The position numbers and the translations under genes are program-made. The notes beneath the pieces were generated by a model, which ran no database searches, was not told the DNA's origin, and was given only the letters and a program-made list of their open reading frames with translations. A DNA stretch of 64,000 nt from Methylobacterium sp. CB376 (GTDB lineage: Bacteria > Pseudomonadota > Alphaproteobacteria > Rhizobiales > Beijerinckiaceae). The DNA lies in assembly GCF_029714205.1 (NCBI RefSeq), contig NZ_CP121648.1, forward strand, positions 248,001 to 312,000, given 5' to 3'. Of the stretch, positions 1 to 7,138 are shown one piece after another (position 1 is the first letter of the stretch; every line of letters begins with the position of its first letter).

Positions 1-609
1 CACGAGCCCGGCGGCGAGGAGCGCCTGCGCGCCGTCGAGGGGCCGCTGCGGCCAGGCGGCGAGGCCGGCGGCGCGGCCGAGGCCGAGGAGGCCGAGCGCC
101 CACCAGAGCGCGAGGGCGCGCGCGGCCAGGGCCGGGAGCCAGCCGGGTTTCCGCCGCCGCCCGCCGACGAGTCCGGCGAGCGCCAGCCCCGCCCCGAACG
201 GGAGCAGGGCCGCGAGGGCGCCGAGGGCCCGGGCCGCCGCCAGTGGCACGCCGTTCAGGAAGCTCATGCCCCCGACCATGAACCCGGCCCTCAGGACCGC
301 GCCGCCGAAGGTCGGGTAGAGCGAGAGGCCGAGGAGCAGGGCAGTGCCGAGGACGGCGCCGGCGAGGCGGCGGGCGGCGGAGCGGTCGAGCGCCTCGGCG
401 GTCACCGCGAGGATGCGGGCGACCCCGTAGATAATCGCGACGGCGTAGAGGGGGAATTGGTCGAGGAAGAAGCCGTAGACCCAGGCCCCGTAGCCGGCTG
501 CCTCGGCGCGGGCCTGGCTGAACCCGGTGAGCGCCGCGAGCCCGACCGCCGCCAGGGCGGCCGCCAGGGGGACGAGCGCCGCGACCAGCGTGCGGCCGGA
601 GAAGATCAT
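1..609 (-). CDS. Membrane protein of unknown function, C-terminus cut by window edge
   Basis: An open frame runs leftwards from an ATG (complement of 607-609) to the window edge without a stop, giving at least 203 residues. It is very hydrophobic: a signal-anchor-like segment at residues 7-28 (rich in Ala, Leu, Val), a segment around 50-66 (begins FPLYAVAIIYG), and more near 84-95, 121-145 and 160-190. The pattern suggests a polytopic inner-membrane protein with five or so helices. I do not recognise the family and no catalytic motif is visible. It lies upstream (in the leftward direction) of phage-derived genes but could be chromosomal. The 3' end is outside the window, so length and family cannot be judged. 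Confidence 0.55.
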   Translation of the reverse strand, partial: MIFSGRTLVAALVPLAAALAAVGLAALTGFSQARAEAAGYGAWVYGFFLDQFPLYAVAIIYGVARILAVTAEALDRSAARRLAGAVLGTALLLGLSLYPTFGGAVLRAGFMVGGMSFLNGVPLAAARALGALAALLPFGAGLALAGLVGGRRRKPGWLPALAARALALWWALGLLGLGRAAGLAAWPQRPLDGAQALLAAGLV

Positions 610-1039
610 GCGCCCGCCTCCCCTTCGCGCGAAGCTGCCCCCACGCCCAGGCTTACACCGCGGCGGGTGGGGTTGGAACCGGGCGCCGGGCGCGGCACCG
701 GGACGGAGTCCCGCCCTCGCGCCGCCGGTCCCGGATCCCGCGACGGCGCCCGCCTTCGGCGGGGTCCGGCTTCGACGGGGTCCGGCTTCGGCGGGGTCCG
801 GCTTCGGGGAGCCGGCTTCGGGGAGCCGGCGGGACGTCCGGAGACGCGGCGCGCTGCCGTCGCACCGCGCCGTGGCCGCGCGGGTCTCACCCCCGCGGCG
901 GCGCGGTCCCCTCCACGGCGCAGCGGATCTCGCCATCCGTGCAGCTCAGCACGATGGAGACGGCCGCGAGCGGTCCGCCGGGCGGAAGCGCTGTTCGCGC
1001 ACGGTCTCGGGCTGCGGCTCTGCTGCCATGGCGCAGACC
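610..1039. other. Intergenic spacer, possible decayed coding remnant
   Basis: No convincing gene fills this 430-bp stretch. It holds the tandem repeats at 761-834. On the minus strand, immediately downstream of the tail gene's stop at 1040, a protein-like frame reads on to a stop near 890 (with runs such as AAVSIVLSCTDGEIRC), but it has no start codon of its own. An ATG at 1029 opens a different frame that ends after 27 codons. This could be a small phage gene broken by a frameshift, but the evidence is thin. Confidence 0.35.
761..834. repeat. Short GC-rich tandem repeats (16 bp, then 14 bp)
   Basis: Three consecutive 16-bp copies of GGGGTCCGGCTTCG plus two variable bases occupy 761-808, followed by two 14-bp copies of a related GAGCCGGCTTCGGG unit. 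They lie in a spacer with no convincing gene. No function is visible; slippage-type expansion is the simplest explanation. Confidence 0.7.
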
Positions 1040-2292
1040 TCAGATGACGACGATGTTTGACAGTTCGGTCGCGCTGAGAAGGTGCGGGATGTAGAGCAGG
1101 CGCCGGAGATAGCCGTTGAGCTGAGAGCCGCCGGCGTAGTGCCCGATGTCCAGCGTGGTCAGGCTCGTCGGCACGGGCCAGGTTGCTGTCGCGACCGATC
1201 CGTAGAGGTAGTCGTTGCCGCCGCCAGACTTCGCGGCGATCCAGGCGGAGTCTCGGTACGTGAAGCCCGCACGGATCAGGCCGAACTGCGGCGCGCCGTA
1301 CATCGCGAGGCCGACGCCGGACGCCGCCACACCAACGGCCGGACCGAAATGACTCCGGCTCATCCCCATGAATGCGCCGCCCTCACCGCGCAGGGCGAAC
1401 ACCTGCTGATCCGAATACGGGCTGCCGTTGGCGATGAACTCGGCGACGAAGGTGCCCTCGACCGGGTTGAACCAGTCGCCCACGGCGAGGGATGCCGTCC
1501 GGCCGCACGGGTCGATAGGCCTGCGCCTGACCGCATCGGGGAGGTCGCCTCTTCCCGGGCCTCCATGGAGATCGACAGAACATCGTAGCCGTTGTCGGGG
1601 TCCCGCGCCCACCGCCCGAGGCCGACCGTGATCCCGGTATGGCCGTGGGTGTTGCAGGCCGCGAGGATGCAGCGCCACGCCCCGAACGGCGCCGGGACCA
1701 TCCCGCAGGAGGCGCCGGTGCCAGAGACGACCTTGCCGAGCAACAGGTCGTAGACGGCGCTGCCGCCCTGGTTCCCCGATCCGCCGTGGAAGTGGATGGT
1801 GGCCTCGATGGACCTGACCCCGCCGGGGATCGCGCGCGCCGTGAACGCGGCCGAGTACGCGGCGTCGCCGGACCCGACGGCGATGTTCCGGGTGATCAAT
1901 CCGCGCGACGACCCCGTGTCCACCATGCGGGTGCCGATGCTGCGACCGTCGAGGCCGGAGACGGAGCCGACGTATAGCTGGAGGCCCGTCTTGGTCCAGG
2001 CGTCGTTCTCGAAATCCTCGGTGCGGTCCCACAGATCGGCGCTCGGCGGCTCGATCAGCAGGCCGAGCGGCAACCCCGAATGCGGGTGGTAGGAGAGGCG
2101 CGGCATGCCCGCGGCGGCTTGGCGAAGCAGGCCGCCGACATCGTAGTCCCAGGCCGTGCCGGCACGGGCGAAGGTGATCGCGTCCTCGAGCGAGGACTTC
2201 ACGCCGGACACCATCGCCAGCCCGGTGAGTGGATTGAGATCGAGCGACACGCCGGCAGGCGTCAGCGCGCCCAGGCGACCCAGAGCGACCAT
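1040..2292 (-). pseudogene. Phage tail/head-fibre protein, frameshifted
   Basis: The N-terminal frame starts at 2292 and encodes a segment typical of phage tail or head-spike fibre proteins: an ITFARAGTAWDYD stretch, PRLSYHPHSGLPLGLLIEP, and a jelly-roll-like region with NIAVGSGDAAYSAAF. This frame stays convincing to about 1510 (ending in GAGLSTRAAG). The protein-like sequence then continues in another frame with ASLAVGDWFNPVEGTFVAEF, a LamG-like C-terminal half ending NIVVI at the stop at 1040. Both halves match one protein, so a single-base indel near 1490-1512 has split the gene (or is a sequence error). Together they would give roughly 417 residues. The gene lies 26 bp downstream of the esterase gene on the same strand, consistent with a tail module. 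Confidence 0.7.
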
Positions 2293-2318
2293 CCGTTAAC
2301 TCCGACAGCTGTGAGGGA

Positions 2319-3929
2319 TCAGGCCGCGATCAGGCGCGAGAACTGGACGCACCAATTGTATTGCGGACCGCCACCGACGATGGAGGTGTGAGCCGCGCTG
2401 TCCCGCAGGCAGCCCCGGGCACCGGTCAGCGGGCCGTCGCTGGTGTCGGGGCGCGCGTCGTCGCGGCGCTGGGCGTAGTTCACGCGCAGCCGGCGCGCGG
2501 TCGGCGCCACCGCGAGGTCGATGTCGAGGCGCGGTGGGCCGGCGTACTGCGTCGAGGGCACCCCGACCGAGACGGCGCTGATCGGAACCACGTTGCCAAG
2601 GTCGTCGTACACGTCGAACCCGTAGCCGCCGCCGGTCCCGCTCGGCACCGCCGCCATCCCGGACACCGCGATGACGTTGCCCGAGGCGTCGAGGACGAGG
2701 GGCTCGACAGGCACCCGGAACGTGGCGCTGATGCGCGCCGCCACGCCCGCCGGCGGCGTCGCCCGCCACACGTCGAGCGGCGTGAGCGCGACGGCGCGGG
2801 CCGAGCCGTACTGGCGCATGAACACCGCGCGACCGAACATCTGGCCCATCTCGTAGGCGCCGCGGCTCGTCTTGTGGACGTGGTCAGCCGGGTTGACCGC
2901 GAAGGAGTACATGGGGCCGACGAGGCAGAGCAGCGGATTGCGCGCCGCCGCCCGGATCTGGGCCTCCTGTACCCTCTGTCCGAGGATGCTGTCCCACGTG
3001 TTGATGCTGTTGGTCTGGGCGAGGTACAGGATCACCGGCTCGATCTGGCCGGTGATCTGCTGGATTCGCGTCTCCAGCCGCTGCTGCAGCTGATCCAGCA
3101 TGCCGTCGTAGTGGTCGCCCCAGCCGCCGGTATTGTCGTTCTCGCCCTGCACCCACAGCACGCCCGGGACCAGCACGCGGCAGCCCTTGCGCCGCTGCTG
3201 CTGGTAGATCTGGCTGATCGCCCGCATGCCGAACGTGAACTGATCCGAGCCCTCGGTCAGCTGAGGGTAGGATCGCGAGCCGAGCGCGCTGATGAAGCTC
3301 GCGACGCGGAAGTTCGTGTTCGGGATCGCCGCGTCGAGGTCGCGCACGAGGTGGGTGGCGAAGCCGGAGGCGATGGTCTCGTGGGCGACGAGGTCGATGC
3401 CCTCCTGCATGTCCGCGAGGTTGGCCACCCCGCCGTAGGTGTGCAGCCCGCCCTCCGGCATCAGCACCCGGCCCGGATAGGGGTTCGAGGTGGACACCAC
3501 GGCGCCGGTGGTGGCGCCGAAGGCGTTGGACTGCCCCATGATCGGGTAGAGCGGGAGCGTGTTCGCCGGGTCCGGGATCGCGATCGAGCGTGCATGCGCG
3601 CTGTCGTCCACCCACGAGACCGGCGTGGGGCCCCTGGGGGGCAGGTCGAGGGCCGCGACGGTCCCGAGCAGCGCGCGGAGCTGCGCCCGGGAGCGCGCGC
3701 CCTCCTCGCGCTGCGCTCGCGCGATCTCGTTCGTCAGGCTGGTCCGCAAGGTCGAGACGATCGTCGGGTCCACGCCGGTCGCGGCCGAGCAGGCGGTCAC
3801 CGCGTCGAGCATCCACCGGAGCAGTGCGATGATGTCGCCTTTCGGCGGGTCGTACACGTCGGAGGACGGGTTGTTGGCCGGATTGGCGGCGCGGAACACG
3901 TCTTCAGGCAGGACCGGAGGCGGCGCCAT
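2319..3929 (-). CDS. Phage-associated SGNH/GDSL esterase (sialate O-acetylesterase-like)
   Basis: A 536-residue protein whose N-terminal ~110 residues are probably a structural attachment region. The SASA-type SGNH hydrolase core follows: block I PIMGQSNAFG (around residues 128-137, nucleophile Ser of GQSN), GVLWVQGEND (around 257), and a C-terminal block near residue 350 with ADHVHKTSRGA, where the Asp and His fit the catalytic dyad. This family removes O-acetyl groups from sugars. In a tail module it would plausibly deacetylate host surface polysaccharide during adsorption; that role is inferred from context. The C-terminal ~170 residues look beta-rich. No signal peptide is seen, as expected for a virion protein. 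It is intact although its neighbours are broken. Confidence 0.72.
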   Translation of the reverse strand: MAPPPVLPEDVFRAANPANNPSSDVYDPPKGDIIALLRWMLDAVTACSAATGVDPTIVSTLRTSLTNEIARAQREEGARSRAQLRALLGTVAALDLPPRGPTPVSWVDDSAHARSIAIPDPANTLPLYPIMGQSNAFGATTGAVVSTSNPYPGRVLMPEGGLHTYGGVANLADMQEGIDLVAHETIASGFATHLVRDLDAAIPNTNFRVASFISALGSRSYPQLTEGSDQFTFGMRAISQIYQQQRRKGCRVLVPGVLWVQGENDNTGGWGDHYDGMLDQLQQRLETRIQQITGQIEPVILYLAQTNSINTWDSILGQRVQEAQIRAAARNPLLCLVGPMYSFAVNPADHVHKTSRGAYEMGQMFGRAVFMRQYGSARAVALTPLDVWRATPPAGVAARISATFRVPVEPLVLDASGNVIAVSGMAAVPSGTGGGYGFDVYDDLGNVVPISAVSVGVPSTQYAGPPRLDIDLAVAPTARRLRVNYAQRRDDARPDTSDGPLTGARGCLRDSAAHTSIVGGGPQYNWCVQFSRLIAA

Positions 3930-4040
3930 GCTGATCTCTCGCGTGGGGATGTCGGGGTGTCGACGCGCGGCTCGACGTCCGCGACGAAGTCGACGGTCGG
4001 CGTGCTCAGCGGGCGGGCCGACACGGTGTGAGCGCCGGTG

Positions 4041-4265
4041 TCATCCGAGGCCAACCGCGACCGGCGGACCGGGCGGTCGACATCGATCACGGTCCCTGAC
4101 GGGCAAGACGGCGCAAGTCTTCGAGGCGGTGCAGTGACCGGACGACGTCGCAACGACCTGATCTCCGCCCGCGAGGTTCTGGCCGTTGCTCCGCGAGGTG
4201 CTGCGCAGCATCCGCGACACGCTGCCGACGGGCAGAAGATCCGGGTTGATGACGAATTGGGCCAT
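4041..4265 (-). CDS. Truncated phage-type small protein
   Basis: An ATG at 4265 with a weak GGTGA upstream opens a 74-residue frame beginning MAQFVINPDLLPVGSVSRML. The first ~45 residues read like an ordinary structural protein (RSTSRSNGQNLAGGDQVVAT), after which the composition becomes arginine- and proline-rich and unconvincing. In the overlapping frame a more protein-like string runs on towards the esterase gene (VSARPLSTPTVDFVADVEP, ending near 3950). I therefore read this as a phage tail gene broken by an indel around 4090-4130. The exact family is not recognised. Confidence 0.4.
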   Translation of the reverse strand: MAQFVINPDLLPVGSVSRMLRSTSRSNGQNLAGGDQVVATSSGHCTASKTCAVLPVRDRDRCRPPGPPVAVGLG

Positions 4266-4288
4266 CAGGTCACCGCCACTCCGATACG

Positions 4289-4516
4289 TCATGCCGCAGA
4301 GTGAGCGGGACCATACCCGGAATGGTTGTTTGAGCGCAACCACAAATACCATCTGCCCGCGGGCGCGTCGGCGCCGCCCTCGACGGTCTCGATGGCGACC
4401 GGGTCGATCCGGGCGCCCGCGGCCGACGCGTCCACGACGTCGAAGGTCTGCGCGAGGACCGCCTGCGCCGATCCGACATTCGCCGAGGTGGGGCCGTCGT
4501 TCGGCGCGCTGGCGGG
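4289..4516 (-). pseudogene. Coding relic without a start codon (phage-like)
   Basis: Between an in-frame TAG (complement of 4517-4519) and a TGA at 4289 lies a 75-codon open frame with protein-like composition, including GSAQAVLAQTFDVVDASAAG, ARIDPVAIETVEGGADAPAG and WYLWLRSNNHSGYGP. It has no ATG, GTG or TTG at its beginning. It probably formed the C-terminus of a gene whose 5' part has been lost between here and the tRNA. Function unknown. Confidence 0.4.
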
Positions 4517-4692
4517 CTAGCTCGGCATGACCGTGCAGATGCTGCGGGACGCGGACGGGCAGCATCACCCGGACCGCCAACGCGGCGCGGCGGAGAGGTT
4601 TTCCGCGCGCAGCCGGACGCCTCGATATGTGGGATCTTCGGTGGGCGCCCCACCAGGACCACTGCGCGATCCCGCCAACCTCTCGATGATGG

Positions 4693-4768
4693 TGGTGGGC
4701 CCGGCAGGATTCGAACCTGCAACCAGACCGTTATGAGCGGCCGGCTCTAACCGTTGAGCTACGGGCCC
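4693..4768 (-). tRNA. tRNA with CAU anticodon, probably tRNA-Ile2
   Basis: Read on the minus strand this folds perfectly as a 76-nt tRNA including an encoded CCA: 7-bp acceptor stem GGGCCCG/CGGGCCC, D arm GCTC/GAGC, anticodon stem GGCCG/CGGTC with loop CTCATAA (anticodon CAU), T arm GCAGG/CCTGC with loop TTCGAAT. CAU is read by initiator Met, elongator Met or, after lysidine modification, Ile2. The short D loop and the overall resemblance to bacterial tRNA-Ile2 favour Ile2 over elongator Met; initiator features (three G:C pairs closing the anticodon stem) are absent. Its 3' end is adjacent to the prophage remnant. Confidence 0.93.
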
Positions 4769-5153
4769 CGCGCGGCGCAGCCGGCGAAGCGATAGCCGAC
4801 CGGACACGGCGCGTCACCCCCGATCGTGCGGTTCGGGCCGGCACCCGGGCGGGCCGGCGATCCGCGCCGCGCTCCGGGCGGTCGCGCCGATCATCCCTGG
4901 GCGCGGCCACGATCTGACGCCGCGCCCCGGCCGACCTCCAGCAAGGTTGCGGCCGCCCGGCCGCCCCGCCGCGGCCCCAGCCCCAGATCCGGCCGGCACG
5001 ATACTTGGGTGGATCATGCCCGAATCCCTGGCTCGACTGACGCGTCAGGAATTTTTAACCGCGCCGGGCGTAGGCGGATCCCACCGCGACCGACCGGGCA
5101 GATTTCTTAAATCGGCGGTGCGATCACAGCCCGACCAGGGTACGGGGTGAATC
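4769..5153. other. Intergenic region upstream of the GGDEF-EAL gene
   Basis: I see no gene in these 385 bp. The right part contains a perfect 12-bp palindrome CTGACGCGTCAG (5037-5048) followed directly by an AT-rich patch (GAATTTTTAA), which could be an operator next to a promoter for the downstream gene. No further structure is supported. Confidence 0.4.
5037..5048. promoter_or_regulatory. 12-bp perfect palindrome, candidate operator
   Basis: CTGACGCGTCAG is self-complementary and lies about 105 bp upstream of the GGDEF-EAL start codon, beside the only AT-rich tract in the spacer. A dimeric regulator site is plausible, but nothing identifies the regulator and the palindrome could be chance. 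Confidence 0.25.
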
Positions 5154-6764
5154 ATGTCTGCCAAGACGCGATCGACAACCGCGCGATCGACAAGGGCGCG
5201 ATCGACATGGGGCGAGGGCGAGCTCTACGAGGGCCTCTGCCTGCTGGTCATTGCCGGCTTCTGGGGCCTGATCGGCGCCAAGTCCGGCGTGTTCCAGGCC
5301 TTCGGCCGATTCATGCTGGAGAGCGGCCTCACCGACCTGTTCACCTTCATGCTGCTGATGGGGCTGACCATGGTCGGCGTCACCGTCCGCAAGTCGCTGA
5401 AGCTGCGCCGGGTGATGCGCGAGCGCGATGCCGCCGCCGCCCACGCGGAAGCCGTCGCCCGCCACGACGCGCTCACCGGCCTCGCCAACCGCCGCCTGCT
5501 GCTGGAGGCGATCGACCGCCTGATGCGGTCGAGCGCCACCGCGGTCTCCGGCGCCGTCCTGCTGATCGACATCGACCGCTTCAAGCCCGTCAACGACCTC
5601 TACGGCCACGCGGCCGGCGACGCGGTGCTCTGCGCCGTCGCCGACCGCCTGCGCTCCCTCGCCCCGAGCCAGGGCCTCGCCGCCCGCCTCGGCGGCGACG
5701 AATTCGCCCTCCTGGTCATCGGCGAGACCGGCAGCGAGGCGCTCGCCAGGCTCGCCGAGCAGGTCATCGCCGCCATCGCCCGCCCGGTCGAGTGGGCGCA
5801 GGCCGAACTCAAGGTCGGCGCGACGGTCGGCATCACCCTGATCTCCCGCGAGGACGTCGACGCCCACGGCATCATGCACGCCGCCGACCTCGCCATGTAC
5901 CAGGGCAAGAAGGAAGGCCGCGGCACCTACCGCTTCTTCCAGAGCGCCATGGACCTCGAACTGAAGGAGCGGGCGCTCCTCGAGAGCGAACTGCGCACCG
6001 CGATTGAGACCGGCGAGATCGAGCCCTTCTACCAGCCCGTGGTCGCGCTGCCGAACCAGGAACTCGTCGGCGTCGAGGTGCTGGCCCGCTGGCGCCACCC
6101 GACCCGCGGCCTCCTCACCCCCAACCAGTTCATCGCGGCGGCGGAGGAGACCGGCATGATCGCCGAACTCAGCTACCGCCTGCTGCGGCAATCCTGCCTC
6201 GACGCGCGCAGCTGGCCGAGCCACCTGCGCCTCGCCGTCAACATCGCGCCGCAGCAATTCCAGGACCGCTGGCTCGCCGAGCGCATCCTGGCGATCCTCA
6301 CCGAGACCGGCTTCCCGCCCAACCGCCTGGAGGTCGAGATCACCGAATCCGCCCTCGTCCAGGATCTCGAGGCCACCCGGGCCACCCTGACCTCGCTGCA
6401 GAATCTCGGGGTGCGCATCGCCCTCGACGATTTCGGCACCGGCTATTCGAGCCTCTATCACCTGCGCGAGCTGCGCTTCGACAAGCTGAAGATCGACCGC
6501 AGCTACGTCGACTCGATCACCATGAGCGACGAGCGCGCCAAGCTCGTCGACGCGATCATCAAGCTCGGCACCAGCCTCGGCCTGACCACCACCGCCGAGG
6601 GGATCGAGACGGCCGCGAGCGTCGAGTGGCTGTCGGGCCAGGGCTGCGATTTCGGGCAGGGCTACCTGTTCGGCGCCCCGATGCCGAAGGACGCCATCGA
6701 CCGCCTCCTCGGCGCGCCGGCCGACGAGCAGAAGGCCTTCCTGGAGGGGCGCAGCGCCGCCTGA
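5154..6764 (+). CDS. Membrane-bound GGDEF-EAL protein (c-di-GMP synthesis/breakdown)
   Basis: 536 residues. A Ser/Thr/Arg-rich N-terminus (about 20 residues) precedes two membrane helices (about 25-48 and 63-82). A GGDEF domain follows (intact GGDEF near residue 182, LANRR and DIDRFKPVND motifs), then an EAL domain from about 285. There is no recognisable RxxD inhibitory site before the GGDEF motif. The EAL signature reads EVLARW; the catalytic Glu is kept, as are NIAPQQF, EITES, DDFGTGYSSL, LKIDRSYV and AEGIET, so the phosphodiesterase half looks competent. Both activities are thus possible, as in many dual proteins. No periplasmic sensor domain of any size fits between the helices, so the input is probably the membrane itself or a partner protein. 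It stands alone. Confidence 0.88.
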   Translation: MSAKTRSTTARSTRARSTWGEGELYEGLCLLVIAGFWGLIGAKSGVFQAFGRFMLESGLTDLFTFMLLMGLTMVGVTVRKSLKLRRVMRERDAAAAHAEAVARHDALTGLANRRLLLEAIDRLMRSSATAVSGAVLLIDIDRFKPVNDLYGHAAGDAVLCAVADRLRSLAPSQGLAARLGGDEFALLVIGETGSEALARLAEQVIAAIARPVEWAQAELKVGATVGITLISREDVDAHGIMHAADLAMYQGKKEGRGTYRFFQSAMDLELKERALLESELRTAIETGEIEPFYQPVVALPNQELVGVEVLARWRHPTRGLLTPNQFIAAAEETGMIAELSYRLLRQSCLDARSWPSHLRLAVNIAPQQFQDRWLAERILAILTETGFPPNRLEVEITESALVQDLEATRATLTSLQNLGVRIALDDFGTGYSSLYHLRELRFDKLKIDRSYVDSITMSDERAKLVDAIIKLGTSLGLTTTAEGIETAASVEWLSGQGCDFGQGYLFGAPMPKDAIDRLLGAPADEQKAFLEGRSAA

Positions 6765-6779
6765 CCGCGCCCGGGCGAT

Positions 6780-6938
6780 TCAGGGCTCGGCGCTCGCCGC
6801 CGCCGAGGCGACCAAAGCCGGGGCCGGCTCCGCCAGGATCCAGCGGCTCGTGAGGGTGCCGATCAGCAGCGCCCCGGCCAGGAAGGCGACCGGGTAGGCC
6901 AGGGCAAGGAGCGGGCTCTGTTTCGGGGGAGTGATCAT
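6780..6938 (-). CDS. Small single-pass membrane protein (52 aa), unknown
   Basis: An ATG at 6938 is preceded by a near-perfect Shine-Dalgarno (GAGGAGGCAGC) and opens a 52-residue frame. It starts MITPPKQSPLLALAYPVAFL and contains one membrane segment (about residues 9-30), then TSRWILAEPAP and an Ala-rich tail. It converges with the end of the GGDEF-EAL gene, leaving 15 bp between stops. The strong ribosome site, clean hydrophobic helix and charged N-terminus support a real small gene. Function unknown. Confidence 0.55.
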   Translation of the reverse strand: MITPPKQSPLLALAYPVAFLAGALLIGTLTSRWILAEPAPALVASAAASAEP

Positions 6939-7138
6939 GCTGCCTCCTCTCGCGCCGCGGGCCCGCCGCCGCGGGCCTCAACGATCCAACGCGGCGTCCG
7001 CCCCCGGGTGCCGCGCAACCCCGAGAAGCAGGTTGCGTGCCCGGCCGCTGCGCGGCGGGCGGGCGCCCGGGGCCGCGCGGGTTGTGCGGCGCCGCGAGTC
7101 CGCCTAACCTGACGTTGGGTCATCCGGAACGCAAGCTT

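Larger units (their letters stand above)
1040..4692. mobile_element. Degraded prophage tail-module remnant abutting a tRNA gene
   Basis: Four minus-strand coding units in this block are phage-like or broken: a tail/fibre protein interrupted by a frameshift (1040-2292), an SGNH esterase (2319-3929), and two short relics (4041-4265 and 4289-4516). The block ends directly at the CCA end of a tRNA gene at 4693, a classic attachment position for tyrosine-recombinase phages and islands. No integrase, capsid, portal or terminase gene is visible here, so this is either the edge of a larger prophage extending left of the window or a relic. The left limit is not known; the coordinates given cover only the part with phage-like coding. 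Confidence 0.55.

Noticed and set aside
4270..4722. Minus-strand 150-codon frame overlapping the tRNA
   Set aside because: Its N-terminal part would be translated from tRNA sequence and the rest is the wrong frame of the relic at 4289-4516.
5154..6764. Suspected degenerate EAL domain because the motif reads EVL
   Set aside because: The catalytic Glu is retained and the other metal and catalytic motifs are intact; EVL variants are common in active enzymes.
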